Shown in pieces: positions 1 to 6,606 of a stretch of 17,255 nt of DNA. Source of the DNA: Proteiniclasticum sp. (GTDB lineage: Bacteria > Bacillota > Clostridia > Clostridiales > Clostridiaceae). The DNA is taken from NCBI RefSeq assembly GCF_003514505.1, contig NZ_DOPX01000034.1, positions 1 through 17,255 on the forward strand. The letters are read 5' to 3'. The notes under the pieces were generated by a model. It made no database searches, was not told where the DNA came from, and saw nothing but the letters and a program-made list of their open reading frames with translations. Both the position numbers and the translations under genes were made by a program. How positions within the stretch are numbered: the stretch's first letter is position 1; every line of letters starts with the position of its first letter.

Positions 1-1
1 G

Positions 2-52
2 ACAACTATGCTAACACATAGGGGGAACTACAAACCTATGACTTTCAGATAG
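2..52 (+). CDS. possible 3' end of a gene entering from the left
   Basis: An open frame runs from the window edge to a TAG at 50-52 and ends in the residues GNYKPMTFR. No function can be read from 16 residues. It is followed closely by an AGGAGG ribosome site at 61-66, so it fits the tail of a gene in an operon with the small frames that follow. It could equally be a chance frame. Confidence 0.2.
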   Translation, partial: TTMLTHRGNYKPMTFR

Positions 53-70
53 GGATATAGAGGAGGTGAG

Positions 71-151
71 ATAAGGAGTCCATTAAAGATATTAAAAGCT
101 GGCGTAATATTCGGAGTCACACTGTATAAAATCATCAAAACTAATAAGTAG
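71..151 (+). CDS. tiny hydrophobic ORF lacking a standard start codon
   Basis: The frame encodes about 26 residues (RSPLKILKAGVIFGVTLYK, then IIKTNK). It has one short hydrophobic stretch with basic ends and stops at TAG 149-151. A good ribosome site (AGGAGG, 61-66) lies five bases before an ATA codon at 71, the place where a start codon would be expected; there is no ATG, GTG or TTG in this frame. Either ATA is used, which is rare, or the start has been mutated and the gene is dead. The next small gene starts 13 bases later with its own ribosome site (GAGGAGG). Confidence 0.3.
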   Translation: MRSPLKILKAGVIFGVTLYKIIKTNK

Positions 152-164
152 AGGAGGAAGAAAG

Positions 165-302
165 ATGGTAAAGTTCGTCATTGGAATGTTCCTAGGTCTA
201 GCAGCAACAGTGGAAGTCAAGGCTGCTGAAAAGCGGTGGAAAAGAAATCGGCACAAAATACTGCAGTATATGATATGGATCTCACTCTTTCGCTTGAAAT
301 AG
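165..302 (+). pseudogene. small membrane protein, DUF3789-like, probably frameshifted
   Basis: ATG at 165 follows GAGGAGG at 151-157. The first residues, MVKFVIGMFLG, are a short membrane segment like that of the small DUF3789 family of Firmicutes mobile elements. After KAAEK the reading frame becomes rich in R, W and H and runs to 302 (45 residues). Moving one base at about position 225 instead gives GGKEIGTKYCSI and a stop at 271-273, two bases before the next small ATG, which is the more natural end. I infer a one-base insertion near 225. The family call is tentative because the family itself is short and weakly conserved. Confidence 0.35.
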
Positions 303-356
303 AAAGACTATGAGAATCATGGTGTATCACTGCAGATGAAAATCGGTCATAAATAA
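275..356 (+). pseudogene. small unknown gene split by one extra base
   Basis: ATG at 275 opens MDLTLSLEIERL and hits TGA at 311-313. Skipping one base at 311 continues the frame as ENHGVSLQMKIGHK to a TAA at 354-356, a plausible 26-residue protein. No clear ribosome site is seen. With its left neighbour it forms a run of decayed small genes. A further open stretch ending at about 440 (codons for MVDINKIKVFGNLMKNVYR) has no clear start and may be another remnant. Confidence 0.25.
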
Positions 357-434
357 TTGCATAGAAATACTGGATTTGGAGATGGTAGACATCAACAAAA
401 TCAAGGTGTTTGGAAATCTCATGAAAAATGTATA

Positions 435-528
435 CCGATAGTCATGGTAAGTGACTCCCTGCCATAGCTATCGGCATATCTACGCCGTTACTTGTGGTAT
501 GGTTCACCGTACCTATTCTATCGGCGTA
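435..528. other. nested inverted repeats (possible structured RNA or DNA site)
   Basis: CCGATAG at 435-441 can pair with CTATCGG at 468-474 or with a second CTATCGG at 518-524. TACGCCG at 481-487 pairs with CGGCGTA at 522-528, enclosing a hairpin of GGTATGGT (496-503) and ACCGTACC (506-513) with one G-T wobble. The alternative pairings overlap, so they exclude each other. There is no run of T after the stems, so it is not a simple terminator. Function unknown; options are a regulatory RNA, a protein-binding site, or a transfer or integration site. Confidence 0.45.
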
Positions 529-612
529 ATTTAATAAAACTTGAATGATTATATTAAGAAAATATAGATTCACAGAAAAGGTTTATAATATTTTAAATTT
601 TCCAACATCTAT

Positions 613-641
613 TTGAATTCATAATGTTTTTATACTATAAT
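613..641 (+). promoter_or_regulatory. sigma-A type promoter for the bacteriocin locus
   Basis: TTGAAT (613-618), a 17-base spacer and a perfect TATAAT (636-641), followed by the ribosome site GGAGG (658-662) and ATG at 670. It gives a short leader of about 20 bases and should drive the peptide, permease and ATPase genes. Confidence 0.75.
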
Positions 642-669
642 GTATATAAATAATATTGGAGGCACAAAA

Positions 670-992
670 ATGAAAAAAGTTACAGGTTTTTTTGGGCTGC
701 GGTTCTATTTATGGGTATTTCTGTATCTGCAATAACTTCAGTTACAGAAGGGACTACATGGACAAGGTATGGTAAAGTTACAACATCTGATTTGGGAAAC
801 AGAGCAAGGACAACGTATCAAATCCAGAGTTCAAATATTTCTGCACTCGCAGCCATTCATGTTCCCGGTCTTGGATGGAAGTATAAAAGCATATCTGGAA
901 GTTCAGGATCCGTATATTATGATCATGTTTTTTATGGGTTTGACATAACAGGTGTACATACGCATGGGTATGAAGAAGCGATGATAAACTAA
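670..992 (+). CDS. secreted bacteriocin-like peptide precursor (lactococcin 972 type by context), frame split in the signal peptide
   Basis: The promoter and ribosome site point to ATG 670, which reads MKKVTGFF and then leaves frame, stopping after 21 codons. One base back, at position 693, the frame continues WAAVLFMGISVSA, completing a classic signal peptide (basic start, hydrophobic core, VSA cleavage site), and runs to TAA 990-992, giving 107 residues. The ATG at 711 has no ribosome site, so it is unlikely to be the real start. The shift falls on seven T (687-693) arranged as T TTT TTT in the incoming frame, a textbook slippery heptamer for -1 frameshifting; one missing T would look the same. 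The mature part starts near EGTTWTRYGKV and is rich in aromatics, Ser and Gly. Identity as a lactococcin 972-like bacteriocin rests mainly on the two export genes that follow; sequence likeness is weak. Confidence 0.6.
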
Positions 993-1018
993 ACTTGAGT
1001 TTGTAATGAGGAGTTTTT

Positions 1019-3100
1019 ATGAAGAAAATCAGCTATTTTCTGATCATTCAGTTGGCAATTGCGACTACCTATCTGATTGTCACATCATTCAATATCAGAT
1101 ATACTTTTAACCTGGAAAATTTCTTGCATCCCGATTTTAAAGACGAGAGCACATATAGTTTCATGTTTGATGAGAGTATATTCACGTCAGTTTCTTCGGA
1201 AGAGTTTATGGAAACGTTGAAAAATGCTTCAGATGAAAATGAAGTGACCTTTCGTGTGATTGTAGGGTATTCTGACGAGATGAACAGAAATGTCATGGAG
1301 AACTATATCTATTCTTCTTCAGTGCAGATAGAGGATCTCTTTTACACTCAAAACGGCGATAGAATTTCCTGGAGCGACAGAAGTGAGTCTTCATATTATT
1401 CAACTAATAGAGAGGATTCTTCTGCAGTGACGATACAGATGCTTGATGAAAGCTACGCATCTGGGCGTCTCTATCCGCTTCTTTATTTCCGTCCACTACA
1501 TCAGCTTTATGAACGTCCCCAAAAAGATTCTTATTACGTGGTCTATTTCTATGGGGAAGGAAGCAATATCAGAAAGGTTCGAGACGAAGTAGTAAATACC
1601 TATGGACAGATTCAGTCTTCACAATTTCTCAAGGTGGACGCTAAGACGTTTATGCCGGACGACTCTATTCGTCAAGGTGCTTTTCTCTCCGTAGGGATTG
1701 CACTGATTCTTCTCATCATTCTTATAGGCATCATCAATCAGCACCTCAAGGAAGTAAGCGTCAGAAAAATGATGGGACATTCCGATGTGCGGATACAGTG
1801 GCGTCTTTTAGGGAGATTTTTCCTGTCACTTCTACTTGTTTATATATTTACACTAGGAATAGCGTATTGGTTTTTTGTGGGCGATGCAGGAAACATCGGT
1901 ACGGCTATTTACAAAGGTCAGCTCAAGATTTTAGGATACTTTGCTGCAGGTCTTCTAGCTGTGTTTATAGGTTCCTACGTCTATATCAGATATACTTCCT
2001 CTGCCATGTATCTCAAGAAAAAATCCACATACAAGATGCTTCTCTATGGAAACCTTGTTGTGAAGATTCTAATATTTATACTGGTAATCACCCCACTTCT
2101 TACGAAGCTGGAAGGCGGATATCGGTCCTTCAGAGATGTGATTTACAGAGAGAGAAAACACGATGCTGATCTCTATAGATACAATGTGAGTCTTGACATT
2201 CCAATGTCGGATTTTGATCGAATCATGAAAATGTTTGGGGATGCATTTGAGATATCAGAAAAAGAGAATGCAGTGCTCGCGGATTTCACTGATGCAGACT
2301 TGAGTCTGTTTGAAGAATTCGATGTGGAACTTGAACCGAATACGACATCCTCCATCGTGGTCAATACAGAGTATCTTAAGGACTATAAGATTCTTCGTGA
2401 AGATGGAACAGTTCTTGATCTGGAGACCTTACAGGGTAATACCATGCTGGTTCCACTTGAATTAAAGGGAAAACCTTTTACGACCATATCTCAGAAGGAA
2501 TATCCAAAAGTTTATGTAGAGTTTCAGGATGCTTTCTATAATCCGGATATCAGTAAAAGAGATCACTTTAAAGTGAAAGATCCTATTGTCTTCTACACGA
2601 AGGAGTATGATGCTTCCGGTATGCAGACGCTTTATGGAGCTGTCTATTATAGTGATCTGGAAGGGCTGAGAGAGTCCTTTGAAGCAGCTGGGTATGGAGA
2701 CGCTCTGCGGGTAACGGATCTTCGTCCGGTATATGATTTCTATATGGGTGAGTATAAGCAGGAAGCACTTGAAAGTCTGTACATTTTCGTGCTGTATCTC
2801 TCAGTGGTCCTGATACTTCTGTATGAGATCATATATCTTCATCTGGAAGAGAAAAGGCAGCTGATTTCGATTCAGTATCTGCTTGGAAAGTCTTATGGTG
2901 AGCGTTACAGGAATCTCTACCTGATGAGTCTTGTGTCCTATGCAGTATTGATCCCATACAGTCTGATCTTTCTGAAGGTATCGACTGTCAGTTTGCTGGT
3001 GCTATTCAGTATCCTGATTCTTCTGGAAATGATTCTAGTTTCAGGTCTGATCACACGATTTGAATCAACGGATATGGTGAAGACCATAAAAGGGGCGTAG
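1019..3100 (+). CDS. bacteriocin-associated multi-pass permease, DUF1430/FtsX-like
   Basis: 693 residues. Start ATG 1019 follows GAGGAG at 1008-1013. Hydropathy by eye gives one N-terminal membrane segment (about 5-23), an extracellular domain (about 25-215), a block of four segments (about 220-361), a second extracellular domain (about 365-584) and three C-terminal segments (about 585-608, 631-653, 657-679). VSVRKMMGHS just after the second segment resembles the cytoplasmic coupling region of FtsX-type permeases. Size and layout match the integral membrane proteins found beside lactococcin 972 family bacteriocins (DUF1430, about 650-700 residues). It probably exports the peptide or gives immunity together with the ATPase encoded two bases downstream. 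Which of the two roles it has is not settled for the family. Confidence 0.8.
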   Translation: MKKISYFLIIQLAIATTYLIVTSFNIRYTFNLENFLHPDFKDESTYSFMFDESIFTSVSSEEFMETLKNASDENEVTFRVIVGYSDEMNRNVMENYIYSSSVQIEDLFYTQNGDRISWSDRSESSYYSTNREDSSAVTIQMLDESYASGRLYPLLYFRPLHQLYERPQKDSYYVVYFYGEGSNIRKVRDEVVNTYGQIQSSQFLKVDAKTFMPDDSIRQGAFLSVGIALILLIILIGIINQHLKEVSVRKMMGHSDVRIQWRLLGRFFLSLLLVYIFTLGIAYWFFVGDAGNIGTAIYKGQLKILGYFAAGLLAVFIGSYVYIRYTSSAMYLKKKSTYKMLLYGNLVVKILIFILVITPLLTKLEGGYRSFRDVIYRERKHDADLYRYNVSLDIPMSDFDRIMKMFGDAFEISEKENAVLADFTDADLSLFEEFDVELEPNTTSSIVVNTEYLKDYKILREDGTVLDLETLQGNTMLVPLELKGKPFTTISQKEYPKVYVEFQDAFYNPDISKRDHFKVKDPIVFYTKEYDASGMQTLYGAVYYSDLEGLRESFEAAGYGDALRVTDLRPVYDFYMGEYKQEALESLYIFVLYLSVVLILLYEIIYLHLEEKRQLISIQYLLGKSYGERYRNLYLMSLVSYAVLIPYSLIFLKVSTVSLLVLFSILILLEMILVSGLITRFESTDMVKTIKGA

Positions 3101-3102
3101 TT

Positions 3103-3747
3103 ATGGAAAATGTAATTTCAATTCAGGGACTAGAAAAGAATTTCGGTAAAAAGACGGTCTTTTCCGGGTTCAGCCTAGAAATTCCAGAAGGCAGTTTTAC
3201 GGTGATTTCTGGCGCTTCAGGATCTGGAAAGTCCACGCTACTCAATATCATTGGGTTACTGGAAAAGAAAGGCAAAGGCGAAACGGTGCACTTTGGACAG
3301 AAGAATATCAAGCCCTTTTCAACAAAAGCGACGAATCTTCTGAAGGATAAAATCGGATATCTTTTTCAGAACTATGCTTTAGTCGATAATGCCACCGTAG
3401 AGTATAACCTGAAGCTTGCCATGGAAGGTCATGACACGAGCAAAGAAAATAACCGGGTAAAGGAAGTTCTGGAGGCAGTGGGACTCGCCGGATTTGAAAA
3501 GAAGAAAGTATATCAGTGTTCTGGGGGAGAGCAGCAGAGAGTGGCCATTGCAAGGCTGATGCTGAAGCCCTGCGAACTGATTCTGGCCGATGAACCTACA
3601 GGAAGCCTGGATCATGAGAATAAAATGAAAGTTGTAGATCTCTTGAAGGGATTTCAAAGAGCAGGGAAGACAGTGGTTCTTGTCACTCATGATGAGGATT
3701 TGATGCATCTGGGAGAACCTCTCATACGGATTGATCAAGTACCATAA
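3103..3747 (+). CDS. ABC transporter ATP-binding protein of the bacteriocin locus
   Basis: 214 residues, a normal size for a stand-alone ATPase of the LolD/MacB type that partners FtsX-like permeases. Visible motifs: Walker A GASGSGKST (37-45), Q-loop Gln89, signature CSGGEQQR (139-146, with Cys where Leu is usual), Walker B LILADEP (159-165), D-loop GSLD (167-170) and switch His196. All catalytic residues are present. The gene starts two bases after the permease stop, so the two are translationally linked. Lactococcin 972 group loci have just this pair. It should power export of, or protection from, the upstream peptide. A terminator follows at 3761. Confidence 0.9.
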   Translation: MENVISIQGLEKNFGKKTVFSGFSLEIPEGSFTVISGASGSGKSTLLNIIGLLEKKGKGETVHFGQKNIKPFSTKATNLLKDKIGYLFQNYALVDNATVEYNLKLAMEGHDTSKENNRVKEVLEAVGLAGFEKKKVYQCSGGEQQRVAIARLMLKPCELILADEPTGSLDHENKMKVVDLLKGFQRAGKTVVLVTHDEDLMHLGEPLIRIDQVP

Positions 3748-3760
3748 AATAAGGCGAAAT

Positions 3761-3806
3761 AAAAATCCATCTTTAAGGCTATAAAATGTCTTAAAGATGG
3801 ATTTTT
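3761..3806. terminator. bidirectional terminator between convergent genes
   Basis: AAAAATCCATCTTTAAG (3761-3777) pairs perfectly with CTTAAAGATGGATTTTT (3790-3806) around a 12-base loop. A-run on the left and T-run on the right allow it to serve the + strand transport operon and the - strand gene ending at 3818. Confidence 0.85.
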
Positions 3807-3817
3807 CGTTACAATAT

Positions 3818-4195
3818 TTAAATTCTACCGATACCCGTTAAATCAAAATACACATTTCTCGCTCTAAAGGGACCGGGATTAGTCATTTGCAGTTTGAATT
3901 TTTCAAAATCGCTGATTCTTTTTGAATGATAGTAGGGGACTTCGAACCGAAGTATATTACTTCTAAGCCATTCAGGAACGGCTATCTTGTGAATCTGAAG
4001 ATTGTAGTCGATAAGGGCTGCGACTTTTGTCAAAAAGTTCAGTTCATCTTTACTGCATAGTGATAAGTCCACAGGAATGAAAAGACTGTCTACGAAGTCT
4101 TTATTTTTGTGTTTAAGTAGTTCAAGAAGCTGATTTAAACTTGCATCAATATCCGGGTAATCATATAACTGCTGTAAATATTTATTTCCAATCAT
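3818..4195 (-). CDS. partner protein of the nucleotidyltransferase (toxin-antitoxin-like)
   Basis: 125 residues, starting 14 bases inside the end of the upstream nucleotidyltransferase gene, with AAAGGA before the ATG. The middle and end read VPEWLRSN, FEVPYYHSK and PGPFRARNVYFD. This is like the C-terminal half of proteins encoded beside DUF6036-type nucleotidyltransferases, which carry a Val-Pro-x-Trp segment and end in a P-x-P-F-R-x-R-N-hydrophobic block; in longer relatives a helix-turn-helix domain sits at the N-terminus. Here that domain seems absent or reduced. The tight overlap suggests a two-part module, with this protein perhaps as the antitoxin or the target of modification. That role is inferred from gene pairing, not from a motif. 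Confidence 0.6.
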   Translation of the reverse strand: MIGNKYLQQLYDYPDIDASLNQLLELLKHKNKDFVDSLFIPVDLSLCSKDELNFLTKVAALIDYNLQIHKIAVPEWLRSNILRFEVPYYHSKRISDFEKFKLQMTNPGPFRARNVYFDLTGIGRI

Positions 4196-4742
4196 AACCC
4201 AAATCCTTTCCTAAATACCTTATAAAGTTTTGTTGTCTCTCACCAATGAGTGTCAAGGGGATATACTCTTCACATAAACGAAGTAATTCTTCTTTTGTCT
4301 TGATAGACAGGTCCTTGCATAGTAGATAGGCATCGATGAAATCCTTTGCTGGCTCTGGCCTTGCTGCCAAGATTTTCATAGCAAGAAGCTGTTTAGCAGA
4401 AGGTTTGAGTATCTTTAAGTTTGAGTAAACCTTATAGGTTTCTTTGTCTTCTTTTAGGATGGACTTTAGAGGTTCTTTAATTTCTTCGTTGATCCATCCT
4501 TCTGATAAATTGAATGCGAATTTAGTCATATCAAGTATGTAATTAAATAGCGTTTGATTTACTTCTGAAAATACACAGTCAATATCTCTTGTAGCAGGTC
4601 TATTGTCATAGACAATTGTCATTATTGAACCATCATAAACCGTAATCTCCAGTTGGAGCTGGTTTTCTTTTAATCGTTCATTCATGTATTCGAAAATATC
4701 AAGCAGTTTCTTTTTATCCATCATCTCTATGCTGTCCATCAT
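4182..4742 (-). CDS. nucleotidyltransferase-fold protein, DUF6036-like, probable toxin-antitoxin component
   Basis: 186 residues; ATG 4742 lies 10 bases after AGGAGG. YDGSIMTIVYDNRPATRDID (36-55) matches the nucleotidyltransferase core, with Asp53 and Asp55 as the expected metal ligands after the conserved R-x-T-R. Further on, AKQLLAMKILAAR (116-128) and AKDFIDAYLL (132-141) match the helical half of the DUF6036/AbiEii-like fold. The usual Gly-Gly before Ser/Ala is Asp-Gly here, which may alter nucleotide binding. Related proteins are toxins or partners in modules that transfer nucleotides to tRNA or proteins. It overlaps its downstream partner by 14 bases. Substrate unknown. Confidence 0.7.
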   Translation of the reverse strand: MMDSIEMMDKKKLLDIFEYMNERLKENQLQLEITVYDGSIMTIVYDNRPATRDIDCVFSEVNQTLFNYILDMTKFAFNLSEGWINEEIKEPLKSILKEDKETYKVYSNLKILKPSAKQLLAMKILAARPEPAKDFIDAYLLCKDLSIKTKEELLRLCEEYIPLTLIGERQQNFIRYLGKDLGYDWK

Positions 4743-4788
4743 CAGTGTAAATCCTCCTTTCTAATAGAGTTATTTATATTTTTACTAT

Positions 4789-4816
4789 ATCATATCCGAA
4801 AAGAGTAGAGTATTAA
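4789..4816 (-). promoter_or_regulatory. possible promoter of the nucleotidyltransferase pair
   Basis: On the - strand TTAATA (4811-4816) and TATGAT (4789-4794) are separated by 16 bases, about 45 bases before the start codon. The match is fair at -10 and weak at -35. No other candidate is better between the upstream hairpin and the gene. Confidence 0.4.
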
Positions 4817-4863
4817 TGTCCTTTATTTATGGTGCGATTCACCGTACACTACTTAACAGCGTC

Positions 4864-4899
4864 AAGAAGACGAGGTGCTAGTCCTCGTCTTCTTTTTTT
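4864..4899. terminator. strong 12-bp hairpin overlapping the end of the DUF5677-like gene
   Basis: AAGAAGACGAGG (4864-4875) and CCTCGTCTTCTT (4883-4894) pair perfectly around a 7-base loop. The T-run (4893-4899) is on the + strand side, while in the - strand transcript the stem is followed by TTGACG, a poor U-tract. The stop codon of the - strand gene (4878-4880) lies in the loop, and one arm of the stem encodes its last residues (EDED). It probably ends or protects the restriction operon message and blocks antisense reading from the left. Confidence 0.75.
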
Positions 4900-5681
4900 A
4901 AGTAATTTTTAATATACATCTTGGTTTCTTCATCCAAAAGATTAAGTTCATGGTCTTCGATTTCTTTGAAAATCCTACTAATAGTGCTAAGAGATTCAAG
5001 CTGTATCATAATAGAGGTAGCTATATCTACTGCAAAGCTCTTCATTTCAGGACAACTATTTAAGCCTGTGATGTTGTCCTGCGCATCTACTATTAGGTAA
5101 TCTTCCAAATTTCGAATATCAATATGTGTATCTGCACATAGGACGCTGTAAATTGTTTTATGAAACTGTTCAAAGTCAGATAATGAAGCCCACTTTGAAA
5201 TCATTATTTCCTTTTGCTTGATTAACTTACTATTTCTTGCAAGGTCTTCGAGCTGGGGGTTGTTTTCTACTGTATGCTTATACTGTTCCATAAGAGGGCT
5301 GTTCTTTATACTATTATATAATCTCAATCTTTGTGCATTATCGTTGTCTATTAGTGAAAACACCTTTTCCTGATCTTTACATATTACATTCATTATAAAC
5401 AAAGATTCGAGATTGTTTCGCATTAATGAACGAGCTTGCGAAGCCAATCCATTTTCATAGAGTATAAGAATAGCTTGGTATGTGTTTAGTATTTTGGTGA
5501 AAATAGTTGAAACAACTATTTCTGGAAAGGAGTCTTTACTAGGAGATATCTGATACATTTTTTTTATAGAATACTCATTTACCTTACGATAGTGTAATAA
5601 TAAGTCGTTATACTTTATTAAGTCATCTTGAATAACATCTTGAATGTTACTACTTAGATATCCATTTGTGAAAAAACTCAT
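4878..5681 (-). CDS. DUF5677-like protein of the restriction operon
   Basis: 267 residues, largely helical. The ATG at 5681 is seven bases after the endonuclease stop, with AGGTGG in the gap as ribosome site. ENGLASQARSLMRNNLE (76-92) and IYSVLCADTH (178-187) resemble the two conserved blocks of DUF5677, a helical family of unknown role often found in defence and mobile regions. The C-terminus is charged (KKEDED). Close coupling to the endonuclease gene suggests it is made with it, but it is not a usual part of PstI-type systems. It may be an accessory factor, a regulator or a passenger. No catalytic site was recognised. Confidence 0.6.
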   Translation of the reverse strand: MSFFTNGYLSSNIQDVIQDDLIKYNDLLLHYRKVNEYSIKKMYQISPSKDSFPEIVVSTIFTKILNTYQAILILYENGLASQARSLMRNNLESLFIMNVICKDQEKVFSLIDNDNAQRLRLYNSIKNSPLMEQYKHTVENNPQLEDLARNSKLIKQKEIMISKWASLSDFEQFHKTIYSVLCADTHIDIRNLEDYLIVDAQDNITGLNSCPEMKSFAVDIATSIMIQLESLSTISRIFKEIEDHELNLLDEETKMYIKNYLKKEDED

Positions 5682-5688
5682 AAACCAC

Positions 5689-6606
5689 CTATCTAGGACC
5701 TAAGAACTTATCGCCGTTTAAGTGAATCATATGATTTGGAAGCTCCGCTATCCAAACTTCTGTTTCCCAAGCAAGTGAATCAGAAAACTTCTTATAAGTC
5801 TTGAAATCTAGAAATGCTGTAACAAAAATACGGCCTGATTTCATGTTCTGTGTTAGCTCTGTTATTTCTAGGATTCTCTTTGGATCCATTGGACCAACCG
5901 AGGTAACAGATTCTACAAAATATACCCAATCTTTGTCTTTTCGATAAAGCACCACATCAGGCATTTTGTCGTGTAATGTGATGCTAAAACCTAGTTCTTT
6001 AAGAATCTCGGTCTCTTTTACTAAGTCCTTTTTTACAGTATCCCCAACGTAAATACATTGGCTTTGTGGAGCAAATCGCGGGGCAAACTCTTCAATTATT
6101 GCTTTTTGTAGTTCGTTATGTTCTCCTGGAGAGAATGAGAGTTCGACTCCATTTATTTCAACTGGAATTTTCTCCATTACTTTTTTTGAAGCATAAATGT
6201 CGATTAATCTTTCATGAGTTTCTAAGAAACTTGACAGTGAATAGCTCCAATCATCTGAAGCATATGTGCGAAAAAGTTCAAGAGCTTCACCTGTAACACT
6301 ATATCTATAATTTGGTGAGTTGGTTGCTTTACCATTATCTTCGATGATTGCTGCATTACGAAAGTGATGTATAGCTTGTTTACGAATAGTTTCTCTTGAA
6401 TTTTCAGCGTAAATAATCTTATATTCTTCTTTTATAAATTCAATAATATCATGAATTCTGATCCATGAAGACTCGGCGTTGCTCCAAGAGCTTGTATCGT
6501 CAAGGGATAACATTGCAAGGAGAACTAAACAGCATAAATCACTCTGCTGTTTTTCGGGCATACCTATAGCTTTTAAAATTTCTCGAGCTTCTTCTATCTT
6601 ACTCAT
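5689..6606 (-). CDS. BsuBI/PstI-family type II restriction endonuclease
   Basis: 305 residues, usual for the family. The N-terminal half (to about 150) is the helical DNA-binding part; the C-terminal half carries the nuclease. PDVVLY (216-221) and VESVTSVGPMDPKR (231-244) are the family's active-site region, and AWETEVWIAELPNHMIHLNG (279-298) followed by FLGPR is its characteristic end. BsuBI and PstI cut CTGCAG, so that sequence is the predicted target; specificity can drift in the family. The start ATG follows GAGGAA with eight bases between, and overlaps the methyltransferase stop by eight bases, which delays endonuclease production relative to methylation. No controller gene is visible. 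The frame is intact, so the enzyme is probably active. Confidence 0.92.
   Translation of the reverse strand: MSKIEEAREILKAIGMPEKQQSDLCCLVLLAMLSLDDTSSWSNAESSWIRIHDIIEFIKEEYKIIYAENSRETIRKQAIHHFRNAAIIEDNGKATNSPNYRYSVTGEALELFRTYASDDWSYSLSSFLETHERLIDIYASKKVMEKIPVEINGVELSFSPGEHNELQKAIIEEFAPRFAPQSQCIYVGDTVKKDLVKETEILKELGFSITLHDKMPDVVLYRKDKDWVYFVESVTSVGPMDPKRILEITELTQNMKSGRIFVTAFLDFKTYKKFSDSLAWETEVWIAELPNHMIHLNGDKFLGPR

Noticed and set aside
711..992. Start of the bacteriocin-like peptide at ATG 711
   Set aside because: No ribosome site; it would remove half of the signal peptide, while ATG 670 has both promoter and ribosome site.
1798..2169. Cysteine-rich frame inside the permease gene
   Set aside because: Shadow of the permease in another frame, without ribosome site.
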